NCBI GenBank assembly: GCA_025456085.1
Contig: JALOLF010000013.1
Coordinates: 1 to 64,000, forward strand
DNA: 64,000 nt
Source of the DNA: Acidimicrobiales bacterium
GTDB lineage: Bacteria; Actinomycetota; Acidimicrobiia; Acidimicrobiales; Acidimicrobilacustridaceae
Reading direction: 5' to 3'
This document shows positions 46,579 to 55,501 of this stretch, one piece after another. The first letter of the stretch is position 1. Each line of letters starts with the position of its first letter. The notes under the pieces were generated by a model. That model worked only from the letters and a program-made list of their open reading frames with translations. It did no database searches and was not told where the DNA came from. A program made the translations under genes and the position numbers.

Positions 46579-47310
46579 TCAGTCGACCAGGCGCAGGCCG
46601 CTCGGCGCCATGGAGGCCTCCGCGTGGGGCAGGTCCACGACGAACTCGGTGAGGTGGGCGGGGAACACGTGCTCGCTCACCAGCACCGGCTCCCCGGAGG
46701 TCGCTCGGGTGATCCGCTCGCAGCGCAGCACGGGCGAGCCGACGGGCACGCCGAGCAGGTCGGCCTCCGACGCCGCAGCCGCGGTGGCACCGATGGTCTG
46801 GGTCGCGCCGCCCAGCGCCACACCCATGAGCTCGTAGAACGGTGAGCGCTCGACGGCCGCGCGGGACAGCTCGGCGCCGTACTCCTCCGGGCACCACACC
46901 GTGACCACCGCGAAGGGCTCGCCGTCGGCCAGGTTCAACCGACGCACCCGCAGCACGGTGTCGCAGCCCAGGACCTGGCGTACACGGGGGGGAGCCGGCA
47001 CGAAGCGGAAGTCCAGCACCCGTCGCTCCGAACCGATGCCCTCCTGCGCGAGCTGGGCCTCGATCGTGCCCAGACGGGCCAGGGACTGGCGCACCGGATC
47101 GGCGGCCACGAACCAGCCGAAGCCCTGCCGTGAGTCGACGAGGCCCTCGTCCCGCAGCACCTCCAGGGCGCGCCGCACGGTCACCCGACTGGCGGCGTAG
47201 CGCTCCGAGAGCTCGGCCTCGCTCGGCAGCAGCCGTCCGGCGGCGTACGCTCCGGACTCGATCTCGGTGCGGAGGCCTTCGGCGATCGTCTGGTATCTGG
47301 TCTGGCGCAC
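46579..47310 (-). CDS. GntR/HutC-family regulator
   Basis: A 243-residue regulator. The winged HTH (about 5-75) reads [21 protein letters not shown] then [31 protein letters not shown]. The C-terminal UTRA effector domain (about 95-240) includes [19 protein letters not shown] and [10 protein letters not shown]. It is divergent from aconitase, with an AT-rich palindrome between them, so it probably controls acn and itself. The effector is unknown. GTG 47310 gives the usual family length. Confidence 0.87.
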   Translation of the reverse strand: MRQTRYQTIAEGLRTEIESGAYAAGRLLPSEAELSERYAASRVTVRRALEVLRDEGLVDSRQGFGWFVAADPVRQSLARLGTIEAQLAQEGIGSERRVLDFRFVPAPPRVRQVLGCDTVLRVRRLNLADGEPFAVVTVWCPEEYGAELSRAAVERSPFYELMGVALGGATQTIGATAAAASEADLLGVPVGSPVLRCERITRATSGEPVLVSEHVFPAHLTEFVVDLPHAEASMAPSGLRLVD

Positions 47311-47316
47311 TTGTCC

Positions 47317-47328
47317 TATACTTGTATA
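47317..47328. promoter_or_regulatory. AT-rich palindrome, probable GntR operator and promoter
   Basis: TATACTTGTATA has 5-bp arms (TATAC/GTATA). The GTATAC core repeats at 47324-47329, and two TATACT hexamers (47317-47322 and 47325-47330) could be -10 boxes toward acn. It is one of the most AT-rich stretches in a roughly 70 percent GC window and lies seven bases before the GntR start. Confidence 0.6.
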
Positions 47329-47411
47329 CTTCGCTGACAGAGCGCAACCGGAGCCCCGCTCCCCCTGCGATCCACCTGATCGAACCGCTCGCCTACCCAG
47401 GGAGGAACCCC

Positions 47412-49691
47412 ATGGCCGTCGCCGCCGAGACCCCGATCGAGCTCGTCCGGGCCGTGTACGAACGACTCGGTGCCCGAGCAGCACTGGGTCGCGAGCGCCT
47501 GGGACGCCCGCTCACCTTCGCCGAGAAGGTGCTGATCAACCACCTCCGCTTCCCGGAGACGCAGGAGCTCGAGCGGAGCCGCTCCTACGCCGATCTCGAC
47601 CCCGACCGGGTCGCCATGCAGGACGCCACCGCCCAGATGGCCCTGCTGCAGTTCATGACGGCTGGCCTGCCCCAGGTTCGGGTGCCCTCCACGGTGCACT
47701 GCGACCACCTCATCCAGGCCCGTGAGGACGGCAAGGTCGACCTGCTCGCCGCGCTCGAGAACAACGAGGAGGTCTACGACTTCCTGGAGTCCGTCTCGGC
47801 CCGCTACGGCATCGGCTTCTGGAAGCCGGGTTCGGGCATCATCCACCAGGTCGTGCTCGAGCAGTACGCCTTCCCCGGCGGCATGATGATCGGCACCGAC
47901 AGCCACACGCCCAACGCGGGCGGCCTGGGCATGGTGGCCATCGGCGTGGGCGGGGCCGACGCGGTCGACGTGATGACCGGCTACCCGTTCAACGTGCGCT
48001 GGCCCAAGCTCATCGGCGTGCACCTCACCGGCGAGCTCGACGGCTGGTCGGCTCCCAAGGACGTGATCCTGAAGGTGGCCGAGATCCTCACCGTGAAGGG
48101 CGGCACCGGCGCCATCGTGGAGTACTTCGGTCCCGGCGCCGAGTCGCTCAGCGCCACCGGCAAGGCCACCATCTGCAACATGGGCGCCGAGATCGGTGCC
48201 ACCACGTCGCTGTTCGCCCACGACGCCGCCATGGCCCGCTACCTGACGTCCACCGGTCGGGGGGCCATCGCGGACGCCGCCGACCGGGTGGCCGCCGACC
48301 TGCGGGCCGACGACGAGGTCCACGCCGATCCCGGGCGCTTCTTCGACCAGGTCATCGAGATCGACCTGTCGACGCTCGAGCCGCTCATCAACGGGCCCCA
48401 CACCCCCGACCGGGCCCGTCCCGTGTCGGCGCTGGGCGCCGAAGCCTCGGCCGAGGGATGGCCGCTCGAGATCAGCTCCTCGCTGGTGGGGTCGTGCACG
48501 AACTCCTCCTACGAGGACATCTCCCGCGCCGCGGGCATCGCACGCGCGGCTGCGGCCCGGGGCCTGCGCGCCCGAACGCCCCTGCTCGTCACCCCCGGCT
48601 CGGAGCGGGTCCGCGCCACCATCGAGCGCGACGGCCTGCTGGCCGATCTCGAGGCCATCGGCGCCACCGTGCTGGCCAACGCCTGCGGCCCCTGCATCGG
48701 GCAGTGGGCCCGCAGCGACGTGCGGGAGGGCGACACCAACGTGATCGTCACCTCGTACAACCGCAACTTCCCCAAGCGCAACGACGGCCTGGCCTCCACC
48801 CTGGCCTTCGTGACGTCACCCGAGTCGGTCGTGGCGCTGGCCCTGGCGGGCCGCATCGACTTCGATCCCCGCAGCGGGACGCTCACCAACGGCGCCGGCG
48901 AAAAGGTCCGACTGGAGGTGCCCCCGGGCGAGGAGCTCCCCGGACGCGGCTTCGAGTCCGGGGAGTCGGGCTTCATCGCCCCACCCGCCGACGGAAGCGA
49001 CGTGGTGGTGAAGGTCGACCCGGCCTCGGAGCGTCTACAGCTCCTCGAGCCCTTCCCCGCCTGGGACGGACAGGACTTCCTCGACCTGCCGGTGCTGATG
49101 AAGGCCGCAGGCAAGTGCACCACCGACCACATCTCCGCCGCCGGACCGTGGCTCAAGTTCCGGGGCCATCTCGAGAACATCTCGGGCAACCTCTTCCTCG
49201 GCGCCGTGAACGCCTTCACCGGCGAGACCGGCATCGGCAAGGACCAGCTCGACGGCGAACGCAAGCCCTATCCCGACATCGCCAGGCACTACATGGAGGC
49301 GGGCCAGGGCTGGGTGGCCGTCGGCGACGAGAACTACGGCGAGGGCTCGTCGCGCGAGCACGCCGCCATGGAACCCCGTTATCGCGGCGCCAAGGCCGTG
49401 CTGACCCGCAGCTTCGCCCGCATCCACGAGACCAACCTCAAGAAGCAGGGCGTCCTGCCGCTCACGTTCGCCGACCCGGCCAGCTACGACCTCATCGGTG
49501 AGGACGATCGGGTCTCGGTGCTGGGGCTCGCCGAACTGGCACCCGACACCCCGGTTCGGGTGCGGGTCCGACGGCCCGACGGCTCCAGCGTCGAGTTCGA
49601 CGCCGACCACACCATGAACGACGAGCAGATCGGCTGGTTCCGCGCCGGCGGCGCGCTCAACATCATCCGGGCCGAACAGCTCGGGTCATGA
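47412..49691 (+). CDS. acn: Aconitate hydratase (mitochondrial type)
   Basis: Aconitase isomerises citrate to isocitrate in the TCA cycle. The 759-residue protein has the 4Fe-4S ligands C362 (GSCTNSS), C425 and C428 (ACGPCIGQW), the early [27 protein letters not shown] region, and the C-terminal swivel domain with [21 protein letters not shown]. Length and Cys positions match the roughly 750-residue mitochondrial type more closely than the roughly 890-residue AcnA usual in actinobacteria. ATG 47412 has GGAGGA at 47401-47406. The divergent GntR gene is the likely regulator. Confidence 0.95.
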   Translation: MAVAAETPIELVRAVYERLGARAALGRERLGRPLTFAEKVLINHLRFPETQELERSRSYADLDPDRVAMQDATAQMALLQFMTAGLPQVRVPSTVHCDHLIQAREDGKVDLLAALENNEEVYDFLESVSARYGIGFWKPGSGIIHQVVLEQYAFPGGMMIGTDSHTPNAGGLGMVAIGVGGADAVDVMTGYPFNVRWPKLIGVHLTGELDGWSAPKDVILKVAEILTVKGGTGAIVEYFGPGAESLSATGKATICNMGAEIGATTSLFAHDAAMARYLTSTGRGAIADAADRVAADLRADDEVHADPGRFFDQVIEIDLSTLEPLINGPHTPDRARPVSALGAEASAEGWPLEISSSLVGSCTNSSYEDISRAAGIARAAAARGLRARTPLLVTPGSERVRATIERDGLLADLEAIGATVLANACGPCIGQWARSDVREGDTNVIVTSYNRNFPKRNDGLASTLAFVTSPESVVALALAGRIDFDPRSGTLTNGAGEKVRLEVPPGEELPGRGFESGESGFIAPPADGSDVVVKVDPASERLQLLEPFPAWDGQDFLDLPVLMKAAGKCTTDHISAAGPWLKFRGHLENISGNLFLGAVNAFTGETGIGKDQLDGERKPYPDIARHYMEAGQGWVAVGDENYGEGSSREHAAMEPRYRGAKAVLTRSFARIHETNLKKQGVLPLTFADPASYDLIGEDDRVSVLGLAELAPDTPVRVRVRRPDGSSVEFDADHTMNDEQIGWFRAGGALNIIRAEQLGS

Positions 49692-49807
49692 GCACACGAC
49701 CCGGGCGGCGCAGCGGCGCGCTGCCCGGGCGGGGCTCTCGTGCCAGATACGACGACGAGTCGTTGCGCGGACCACCGGTCGGCTACCGTCCGCTCGGACC
49801 CACCCCC

Positions 49808-51223
49808 ATGTCCGCCGACTCCGCCTCCGAGGGCCAGCGCCTCGACGCCGCCACCCGCGGCGTCACGCCGACGCCGGGCTCCGACCGATGGCTCGCCGCC
49901 ACGGTCGATCAGCTCGGCGACCCCGTCATCGTGCTCGCCCCCGACGGCTCCGTCGCCTGGGCGAACCGGGCCACCTGCGAGCTCCTGCAGATGGAGACGG
50001 TCGAGCTCTTCGGCCACGACGGCATGGAGCTGGTGCACCCCGACGACCGCAACCTCGCCCGGAGCCAGATCGGTGTCGCCGCCCGCTTCCCGGGTCGGGC
50101 TGCGCCGAGCAACTTCCGGCTCCGGACGAGCGACGGGAGCTGGCTCCCGTTCGAGATGAACCTGGTGCCCCTCGACGGGGCCGGCCTCGAGGGACACCTG
50201 GGGGTCATCGGCCGACTCACCTCACCGCGGGTCGCGATGTCCACCGCGTTGACCGCGCTGGCCCGCAGCGCCCCCATCGGTGAGACGATGCGCCTGCTGT
50301 GCGACGCCGTCAGCGAAGCAGGCCTGCCCAAACCGAGCGCCATCGTCTACGACGACGACCAGGGCAACCGCCAGGTCACCCAGACCTCGCTGCCCCTGGC
50401 GTTGACCGGGTTCCTCGACGCCGAGGCCGACGGATCCGACCCGTGGTCCCTGGCGCTGGCCCGATCCCCTGAGCCGGTCACCGTCGAGCGCCTCGACCTG
50501 CTCCCCCCGGGCATCGCCGACACGGCACGATCGCTCGGGTTGCAGGCATGCGCCGTGCTGGCGGTCAGCGACCCGGCCGGCCGGTCGTCGGCCATGATCA
50601 CGTGCTGGGTGGCCGGCAACCCCGGTCGGGCGCAACCCCTGGCCCACTACCTGGCGGGCGAGCCCCGTGAAGTGCTCGCCCTGGCGCTGGAGCGACGCGA
50701 CGCCGAACGTCGCCTGCGCCAGGCCGCCCTGCACGATCCCCTCACCGGGCTGCCCAATCGGGGGCACTTCTTCCAGCTCCTGGAAGCGGCGCTGCTCGAC
50801 ACCCCGCCCACCGAACTGGTCGCGGTGCTCGTCGTCGACCTCGCCGGCTTCAAGGAGCTGAACGACGCGTGGGGCCACGTCGCCGGGGACCGAACCCTCA
50901 TCGAGGTCGCCCGCCGCCTGCGCGCCGCCGCCCAGGACGCCGACGTGGTCGCCCGCCTCAGCGGCGACGAGTTCGCCGTCGTGCTGACCGGCCTCTACGA
51001 CGCGGAGGAGGTGCAGGACCTGGCCGACCCGCTGCTCGACCACCTCGACGAGCCGATCGACCTGGGACCGGTGACCATCCGACCGAAGGCCCGTCTGGGC
51101 AGCGCCACGTGCGAGGCCAACGCCGCAACGCCCGAGATGCTGGTCCGGGCGGCCGACGCCGCGCTGCGCGACGCCCGCCGAGTGGACACCCGATGGCACG
51201 TCCGCCGGCTGCAGGAGGGGTGA
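49808..51223 (+). CDS. PAS-GAF-like-GGDEF protein with SGDEF variant
   Basis: A 471-residue sensor protein. PAS domain (about 30-140; DPVIVLAPDGSVAWANRATCELLQ, LVHPDDR), a GAF-like region (about 145-300) and a GGDEF-type domain in which the signature reads SGDEF at 385-389. The I-site position reads QDAD where RxxD is expected, so product inhibition is probably lost. Some SGDEF enzymes are active, so catalysis is possible. I chose ATG 49808: TACCGT (49784-49789) lies upstream, and the in-frame ATG at 49688, which overlaps the acn stop, adds 40 basic low-complexity residues. Followed eight bases later by a paralogue. Confidence 0.85.
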   Translation: MSADSASEGQRLDAATRGVTPTPGSDRWLAATVDQLGDPVIVLAPDGSVAWANRATCELLQMETVELFGHDGMELVHPDDRNLARSQIGVAARFPGRAAPSNFRLRTSDGSWLPFEMNLVPLDGAGLEGHLGVIGRLTSPRVAMSTALTALARSAPIGETMRLLCDAVSEAGLPKPSAIVYDDDQGNRQVTQTSLPLALTGFLDAEADGSDPWSLALARSPEPVTVERLDLLPPGIADTARSLGLQACAVLAVSDPAGRSSAMITCWVAGNPGRAQPLAHYLAGEPREVLALALERRDAERRLRQAALHDPLTGLPNRGHFFQLLEAALLDTPPTELVAVLVVDLAGFKELNDAWGHVAGDRTLIEVARRLRAAAQDADVVARLSGDEFAVVLTGLYDAEEVQDLADPLLDHLDEPIDLGPVTIRPKARLGSATCEANAATPEMLVRAADAALRDARRVDTRWHVRRLQEG

Positions 51224-51230
51224 CACGACG

Positions 51231-52664
51231 GTGACGGGCGCCGACCCGACCGCACACGCCGAGACGCCGGCCGGACACCCGTCGACCACGGAGCCGCCCG
51301 AAAGGCTGTTCCGCGCCATCGTCGAGTCCCAGCCGTACGTCTACGCGGTGCTCGACGACCAGACACGCTTCGTCTACGTGAACGAGGCCGCCCGCGAGGT
51401 GCTGGGCCTCGATCCCGACCAGCTCCGGGGCCGCAGCGCAGCCGAGCTCATCCACCCCGACGATCTGGGCACTGCGCTCGATGCCCTGTCCCAGGTCGTC
51501 GAGGAGTGGTCCGAACGACCCGGTGAAGGCATCCCCCTCGAGCTGCGGGTGCTCCGGGCCGACGGCACGGTCGCCACCATCGAGGTGGGTACCGTTCCCC
51601 GCTTCGACGATCCCGACGTGCGCGGCGTCATCCTGCGGGCCCGGCCGGTGAGCGGCCAGCAGTACATCGACCGCGCCCTGCAGGCGCTCGTGGCCAGCAG
51701 CCCCCTCGACGACGTGCTGCGCTTCCTGGCCGCGTCGCTCGAGCACGACATGCCTCCCACCCGCGTGGCCATCCTCTACGACTGGGACGGCGAGCGCTTC
51801 ACCAGCGCGGCATCGACGTCGCTGCCCGAGCCGCTGACCGGCCCGGCCCCGACCCCTCCCGGTGCGCCGGCATCGGCGGGCCGACCGTCCGAGGCGCCCT
51901 GGCAGGTGGCCGTCGACCGCAACGAGCTCGTGGTGTGGCCGACGCTCGAGGGTCTGCCACCTGAGGTGCGTGCCGCGGCTGCGGCACTCGGGCTCGAGGC
52001 CTGCTGGGCCATGCCGGTGGCGCTGTCCGGGGGTCCCCCGGTGGCGTGCGTGGTGGCCTGGCGGGAGCTCCCCGGTTCCCCGTGGGTGAGCCACGAGGTG
52101 TCACTCGAGCGGGCCCGCTCACTCGTGGCCCTGGCCTTCGAGCGTCGCCGGGCCGAGGACCGGCTCCGCCACGCCGCCCAGCACGACACCCTGACCGGGG
52201 TCCCGAACCGCTCGCAGTTCTTCGAGCGGCTCGACCGGCTGGCCTCGGCCGACACCGGCCGGCTGGTGGCCATCCTCTACCTCGACCTGGACGGGTTCAA
52301 GCCGGTCAACGACACCTACGGCCACGCAGCAGGCGACCAGCTCCTGCAGATCGTGTCGGGGCGGCTGGGCTCCCACCTCCGCGGCGACGACCTGCTGGCC
52401 CGGCTGGGCGGCGACGAGTTCGCCGTCATCTGCCCCGGCGTCCAGGACCCCGACGAGGCGGTGCACATCGCCGAACGTCTCCTCGCCGCGGTCCGCGAGC
52501 CGGCCGTGCTCGACGGCGGCGTGCAGGTGAGCGTCGGTGTGAGCATCGGCATCGCGCTCGGTGAAGGCCACGAGGTCGGCGAAGGGCTGCTGGAGACCGC
52601 CGACGACGCGCTCTACCACGCCAAGCGCGACGGCAAGGGGCGCTGGCACCTGGCCCGGAGCTGA
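51231..52664 (+). CDS. PAS-GAF-like-GGDEF diguanylate cyclase
   Basis: The 477-residue paralogue has a PAS domain (about 25-140; FRAIVESQPYVYAVLDDQTRFVYVNEAAREVLG), a GAF-like region (about 150-310) and an intact GGDEF at 393-397 with a canonical I-site (RGDD, five residues before). It should make c-di-GMP with product inhibition. GTG start with a GAGGGG-type site in the end of the preceding gene; the pair is probably one transcript. The domain order matches the 8543 gene, implying two duplications. Confidence 0.92.
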   Translation: MTGADPTAHAETPAGHPSTTEPPERLFRAIVESQPYVYAVLDDQTRFVYVNEAAREVLGLDPDQLRGRSAAELIHPDDLGTALDALSQVVEEWSERPGEGIPLELRVLRADGTVATIEVGTVPRFDDPDVRGVILRARPVSGQQYIDRALQALVASSPLDDVLRFLAASLEHDMPPTRVAILYDWDGERFTSAASTSLPEPLTGPAPTPPGAPASAGRPSEAPWQVAVDRNELVVWPTLEGLPPEVRAAAAALGLEACWAMPVALSGGPPVACVVAWRELPGSPWVSHEVSLERARSLVALAFERRRAEDRLRHAAQHDTLTGVPNRSQFFERLDRLASADTGRLVAILYLDLDGFKPVNDTYGHAAGDQLLQIVSGRLGSHLRGDDLLARLGGDEFAVICPGVQDPDEAVHIAERLLAAVREPAVLDGGVQVSVGVSIGIALGEGHEVGEGLLETADDALYHAKRDGKGRWHLARS

Positions 52665-52687
52665 CCCGCGAGGGCCTCGGCGACGGT

Positions 52688-54115
52688 TCAGTCGGAGCCG
52701 GGACGGCGCTCGTTCTCGTGATCGGCGTCGACGGCATCCGACGAGGCACCGGGGGGCAGCGTGCGCGCCAACTCCTCGGCGGTGGGCTCCCGCCACTCCC
52801 GGGCCTCGGCCGGCAACAGCTCGACGACGGCGCTCATGATCCGCTCGGTGTCGGCGCCGGGTTCGCCGACGAGGTCCACCGGCTCACCCACCCGAACCCG
52901 CACCGTCGGCGGGCTGGTCACGTTCCACACGTTGGGCACCCGTGCGCTGCGGGGCCAGACCCGCTCGGTCCCCCACAGGCCGACCGGGATGACCGGCGCG
53001 CCGCTCAGCTCGGCCAGCCGTGCCGCGCCCCACCGACCCCGCAACACCGGGTCGAAGAAGGCCCGCCCCCGGGGGATGGTGCCCTGCGGCATCACCGCGA
53101 CGAGCTCGCCGGCGGCGAGCGCGGCCGCCGCCTCGCGCAGGGGCTCGTCGGAGCCCGTTCCCCGATCGACGCGGATACCGCCCATGGCCCGGGCGAGGTC
53201 GCCCACGAGGGGCGCATCGAACACCTCCCGCTTGCCCAGGAACCGCACGGGACGCCCTCGTCGGGCGATGGTCATGCCGAGGGCCATCGGGTCGAAGTAG
53301 CTGCGGTGGTTGCCGCAGATGATCGCCGCGCCGCGGGCCGGGAGGTGCTCGGTGCCCTCGATGTCGAAGCGGGCGTAGGGCACCAGCTCGGGGCGCAGGA
53401 ACGGGAGCAGGGCCTGCTGCGGTTCGACGCCGGCGAGCTTCGGCACGCCGGGAGGCACGTCGAAGAACACCGTCGGCCAGCGGCGCGCCAACGCGATGAA
53501 CCGCATCCGGGGATCGGGGTTGACCACGACGGGGTGACCGACCGCTCCGAGGAGCGCGGCGTCGTAGTAGCTGTCGGAGTAGGCGTAGCTGTCCGCCAGG
53601 GAGATGTCGTGCTCGGCCGCCCAGGTGCGCACGGCCTCGAGCTTCCCCTTGCCCCACACGAAGGGTCCGACGATCGACCCGTCGTAGTGGCCGGCGTCCT
53701 CGCCGTAGCGGGTGGCGATGACCTGGTCGATGCCGAGGAGCTCGGCGAAGGGCTTGACCATGTCGTAGGGCGTGGTGGTGGCGATGGCGACGACACGGCC
53801 GGCCTGGTGGTGCTCGTCGATCACGACCCGGGCGTAGGGCTGCACGTTGTCGGCGAGCACCTCACCGGCCAGCTTGCCGGCCTGCTGGGCGACCTCCCGA
53901 CGCCAGCCTCCGGCGAGCCGGGCACCGTGGCGGGTGAGGATCATGGACGGGCGGTTCTCCCCGAACCGGTTGAACAGGCCGAACAGGAAGTCCTCACCGG
54001 GGAGCTGGCTCTCGGGCAACAGACCCATGGCCCGCAGCGACCGCGAGATCACCGGCCCGCTCGCCCCGGCGAGCAGGGTCCGGTCGAGGTCGAAGATGGC
54101 GGCGGCACGACTCAT
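52688..54115 (-). CDS. HAD-IB phosphatase fused to PlsC-type acyltransferase
   Basis: A 475-residue fusion. Residues 1-215 are a HAD-IB hydrolase with a normal FDLDRTLLAG nucleophile motif, the VAIATTTPYDMVKPFA motif II region and SYAYSDSYYDAALL motif IV. Residues from about 235 are an acyltransferase with HX4D (GNHRSYFDPM), FLGKREVF, RVDRGTG and the modified substrate motif MPQGTIPRG. SerB-PlsC fusions act on lysophosphatidic or phosphatidic substrates, and the HAD part could dephosphorylate the product. ATG 54115 lies six bases after TACCGT (54127-54122). A 6C-like RNA is encoded just upstream on the same strand. Confidence 0.9.
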   Translation of the reverse strand: MSRAAAIFDLDRTLLAGASGPVISRSLRAMGLLPESQLPGEDFLFGLFNRFGENRPSMILTRHGARLAGGWRREVAQQAGKLAGEVLADNVQPYARVVIDEHHQAGRVVAIATTTPYDMVKPFAELLGIDQVIATRYGEDAGHYDGSIVGPFVWGKGKLEAVRTWAAEHDISLADSYAYSDSYYDAALLGAVGHPVVVNPDPRMRFIALARRWPTVFFDVPPGVPKLAGVEPQQALLPFLRPELVPYARFDIEGTEHLPARGAAIICGNHRSYFDPMALGMTIARRGRPVRFLGKREVFDAPLVGDLARAMGGIRVDRGTGSDEPLREAAAALAAGELVAVMPQGTIPRGRAFFDPVLRGRWGAARLAELSGAPVIPVGLWGTERVWPRSARVPNVWNVTSPPTVRVRVGEPVDLVGEPGADTERIMSAVVELLPAEAREWREPTAEELARTLPPGASSDAVDADHENERRPGSD

Positions 54116-54182
54116 GGCCGCACGGTAGCCCCCGATCGTCGGGAACGCTCGGGTGGACGGACGCCTCGTGGCGCCGACGCGA

Positions 54183-54308
54183 AGGAGCTGGCCGGGGGGA
54201 CGGCCAGCTCCTCACACATGGTTTCGACGCCGGGGGGGACGGCGTTGTCGAAACCTGCACCGAGGGGACTCGAGGGGGATCGAGTGCGACCCTCGGACTG
54301 CGTTGTTG
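54183..54308 (-). ncRNA. 6C-like small RNA
   Basis: On the minus strand this stretch forms three successive stem-loops, each with a C-run in the loop. Hairpin 54296-54260: outer 7-bp and inner 6-bp stems, loop TCCCCC. Hairpin 54255-54220: 9-bp plus 4-bp stem with a three-base bulge, loop containing seven Cs. Hairpin 54211-54184: 10- to 11-bp stem, loop TCCCCC, followed by TTC and probably the terminator. This is the defining layout of actinobacterial 6C RNA (hairpins exposing six or more cytosines), whose mycobacterial form B11 represses targets through the C loops. The neighbouring HAD-IB gene is also the neighbour I recall for B11. Ends are estimated. Confidence 0.8.
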
Positions 54309-54314
54309 ATCGCC

Positions 54315-54344
54315 AGTTTGCCGCCCGGGGAACGATCTGTCCAA
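54315..54344 (-). promoter_or_regulatory. Candidate promoter of the 6C-like RNA
   Basis: Minus strand TTGGAC (54344-54339) and CAAACT (54320-54315) are 18 bases apart and would start transcription near 54308, just before the first hairpin. The region also holds CTGTCCAACAG (54337-54347), a small inverted repeat that could be a LysR site for the divergent gene. Confidence 0.45.
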
Positions 54345-54378
54345 CAGTTGTTCGTGATACGTGCCATCATGACGAGCG

Positions 54379-55317
54379 ATGGACCTTCGTCAGCTGCACG
54401 CGCTCGTGGCGGTCGCTGATCACGGGAGCTTCTCCGCTGCGGCCCGGGCCCTGCACACCGTGCAGTCCAACGTCTCGACCCACGTCGCCCGCCTCGAGCG
54501 CGAGATCGGTGCCACGTTGATCGATCGGGCGAGCGGCACCCTCACCCCGGAGGGCGAGCTGGTGGTCACGCGGGCCAGGCGCATCCACGCCGAGCTCGAC
54601 GCGCTGGCCGCCGACCTGGCGTCGCTGCACGACGAGATCGCCGGACGGGTCCGGATGGGCTCCATCGGCACCACCGCCCGCTGGCTGCTCCCCCCGCTCA
54701 TGGCGGAGATGTCCCAACGCCATCCCCGGGTGCGGGTGGTGGTCATCGACGCCACCACGTCCTCCCTGTTGCCCCAGCTCGGCGAGGGCGATCTCGACCT
54801 CGCCGTGGTGAACCTCCCGGTCGTGGATCCCGACATCCTCACCGAACCGCTCTTCGAGGAGGACCACCTCCTCCTCACCCCGCAGGGCCACCCGTTGCAC
54901 GATCGGGCCCGCATCGACTTCGGTGAGCTCGACGGCATACCCCTGCTGCTCGAGCCACAGGGCACCGGCTTCCGGGACCACCTCGACGCCCAGGCGACAC
55001 GGCTGGGCATCTCCCTGGTACCCCAGGCGGAGGTCGACGGGATGCGGCTGCTGGCCTCGCTGGCCTACCAGGGCTTCGGCGCCGCCCTCGTGCCCGCCAG
55101 TGCCGCACCCGTCTGGCTCACCGGCGGGTGGCACACGGCACCGGTCGACGGCCTCCAGCGGCGGACCGTCGGGTTGGCCACGCGCCGACGAGGGCTGCCG
55201 TCCGCGCCCGCCCGCGCGCTGCGCGAGGCGTTGCTCGCGGTGATCGCCGCGGTCGGGGCGAACCAGCGTGGCATCCACCCGCTGCCCACGGTGGGCACGG
55301 CGCGTGACACCGGGTGA
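54379..55317 (+). CDS. LysR-family transcriptional regulator
   Basis: A 312-residue LysR protein. The N-terminal HTH is MDLRQLHALVAVADHGSFSAAARALHTVQSNVSTHVARLEREIG, and the periplasmic-binding-like effector domain runs from about 88 (GRVRMGSIGTTARWLLPPLMAEM) with EPLFEEDHLLLTPQGHPL and AYQGFGAALVPASA. It is divergent from the 6C-like RNA, with an inverted repeat between, and precedes citrate synthase by 184 bases on the same strand. LysR regulators often act on a divergent neighbour, which here would be the RNA; regulation of gltA is the alternative. Confidence 0.9.
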   Translation: MDLRQLHALVAVADHGSFSAAARALHTVQSNVSTHVARLEREIGATLIDRASGTLTPEGELVVTRARRIHAELDALAADLASLHDEIAGRVRMGSIGTTARWLLPPLMAEMSQRHPRVRVVVIDATTSSLLPQLGEGDLDLAVVNLPVVDPDILTEPLFEEDHLLLTPQGHPLHDRARIDFGELDGIPLLLEPQGTGFRDHLDAQATRLGISLVPQAEVDGMRLLASLAYQGFGAALVPASAAPVWLTGGWHTAPVDGLQRRTVGLATRRRGLPSAPARALREALLAVIAAVGANQRGIHPLPTVGTARDTG

Positions 55318-55458
55318 GGCCCCGACCGGTCACGCCCGGTCCCATCGACGACGACGACCGCTCGGACACCGCGGACCCGGCGGGCCCGCGCACCGCCCGC
55401 CGGGTCGGCGACGACGAGTGGGCCGGCGTCGGCGTCACACGGCGCAGCCCCGGCGGCG

Positions 55459-55464
55459 TAGATT
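55459..55464 (+). promoter_or_regulatory. Candidate -10 for gltA
   Basis: TAGATT lies 37 bases before the GTG at 55502, followed by a CGGGAG ribosome-binding site. No -35 is clear. Confidence 0.35.
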
Positions 55465-55501
55465 GAGCGAACCGATTCCACTTCCCACCCGGGAGCCAGA
55501 C

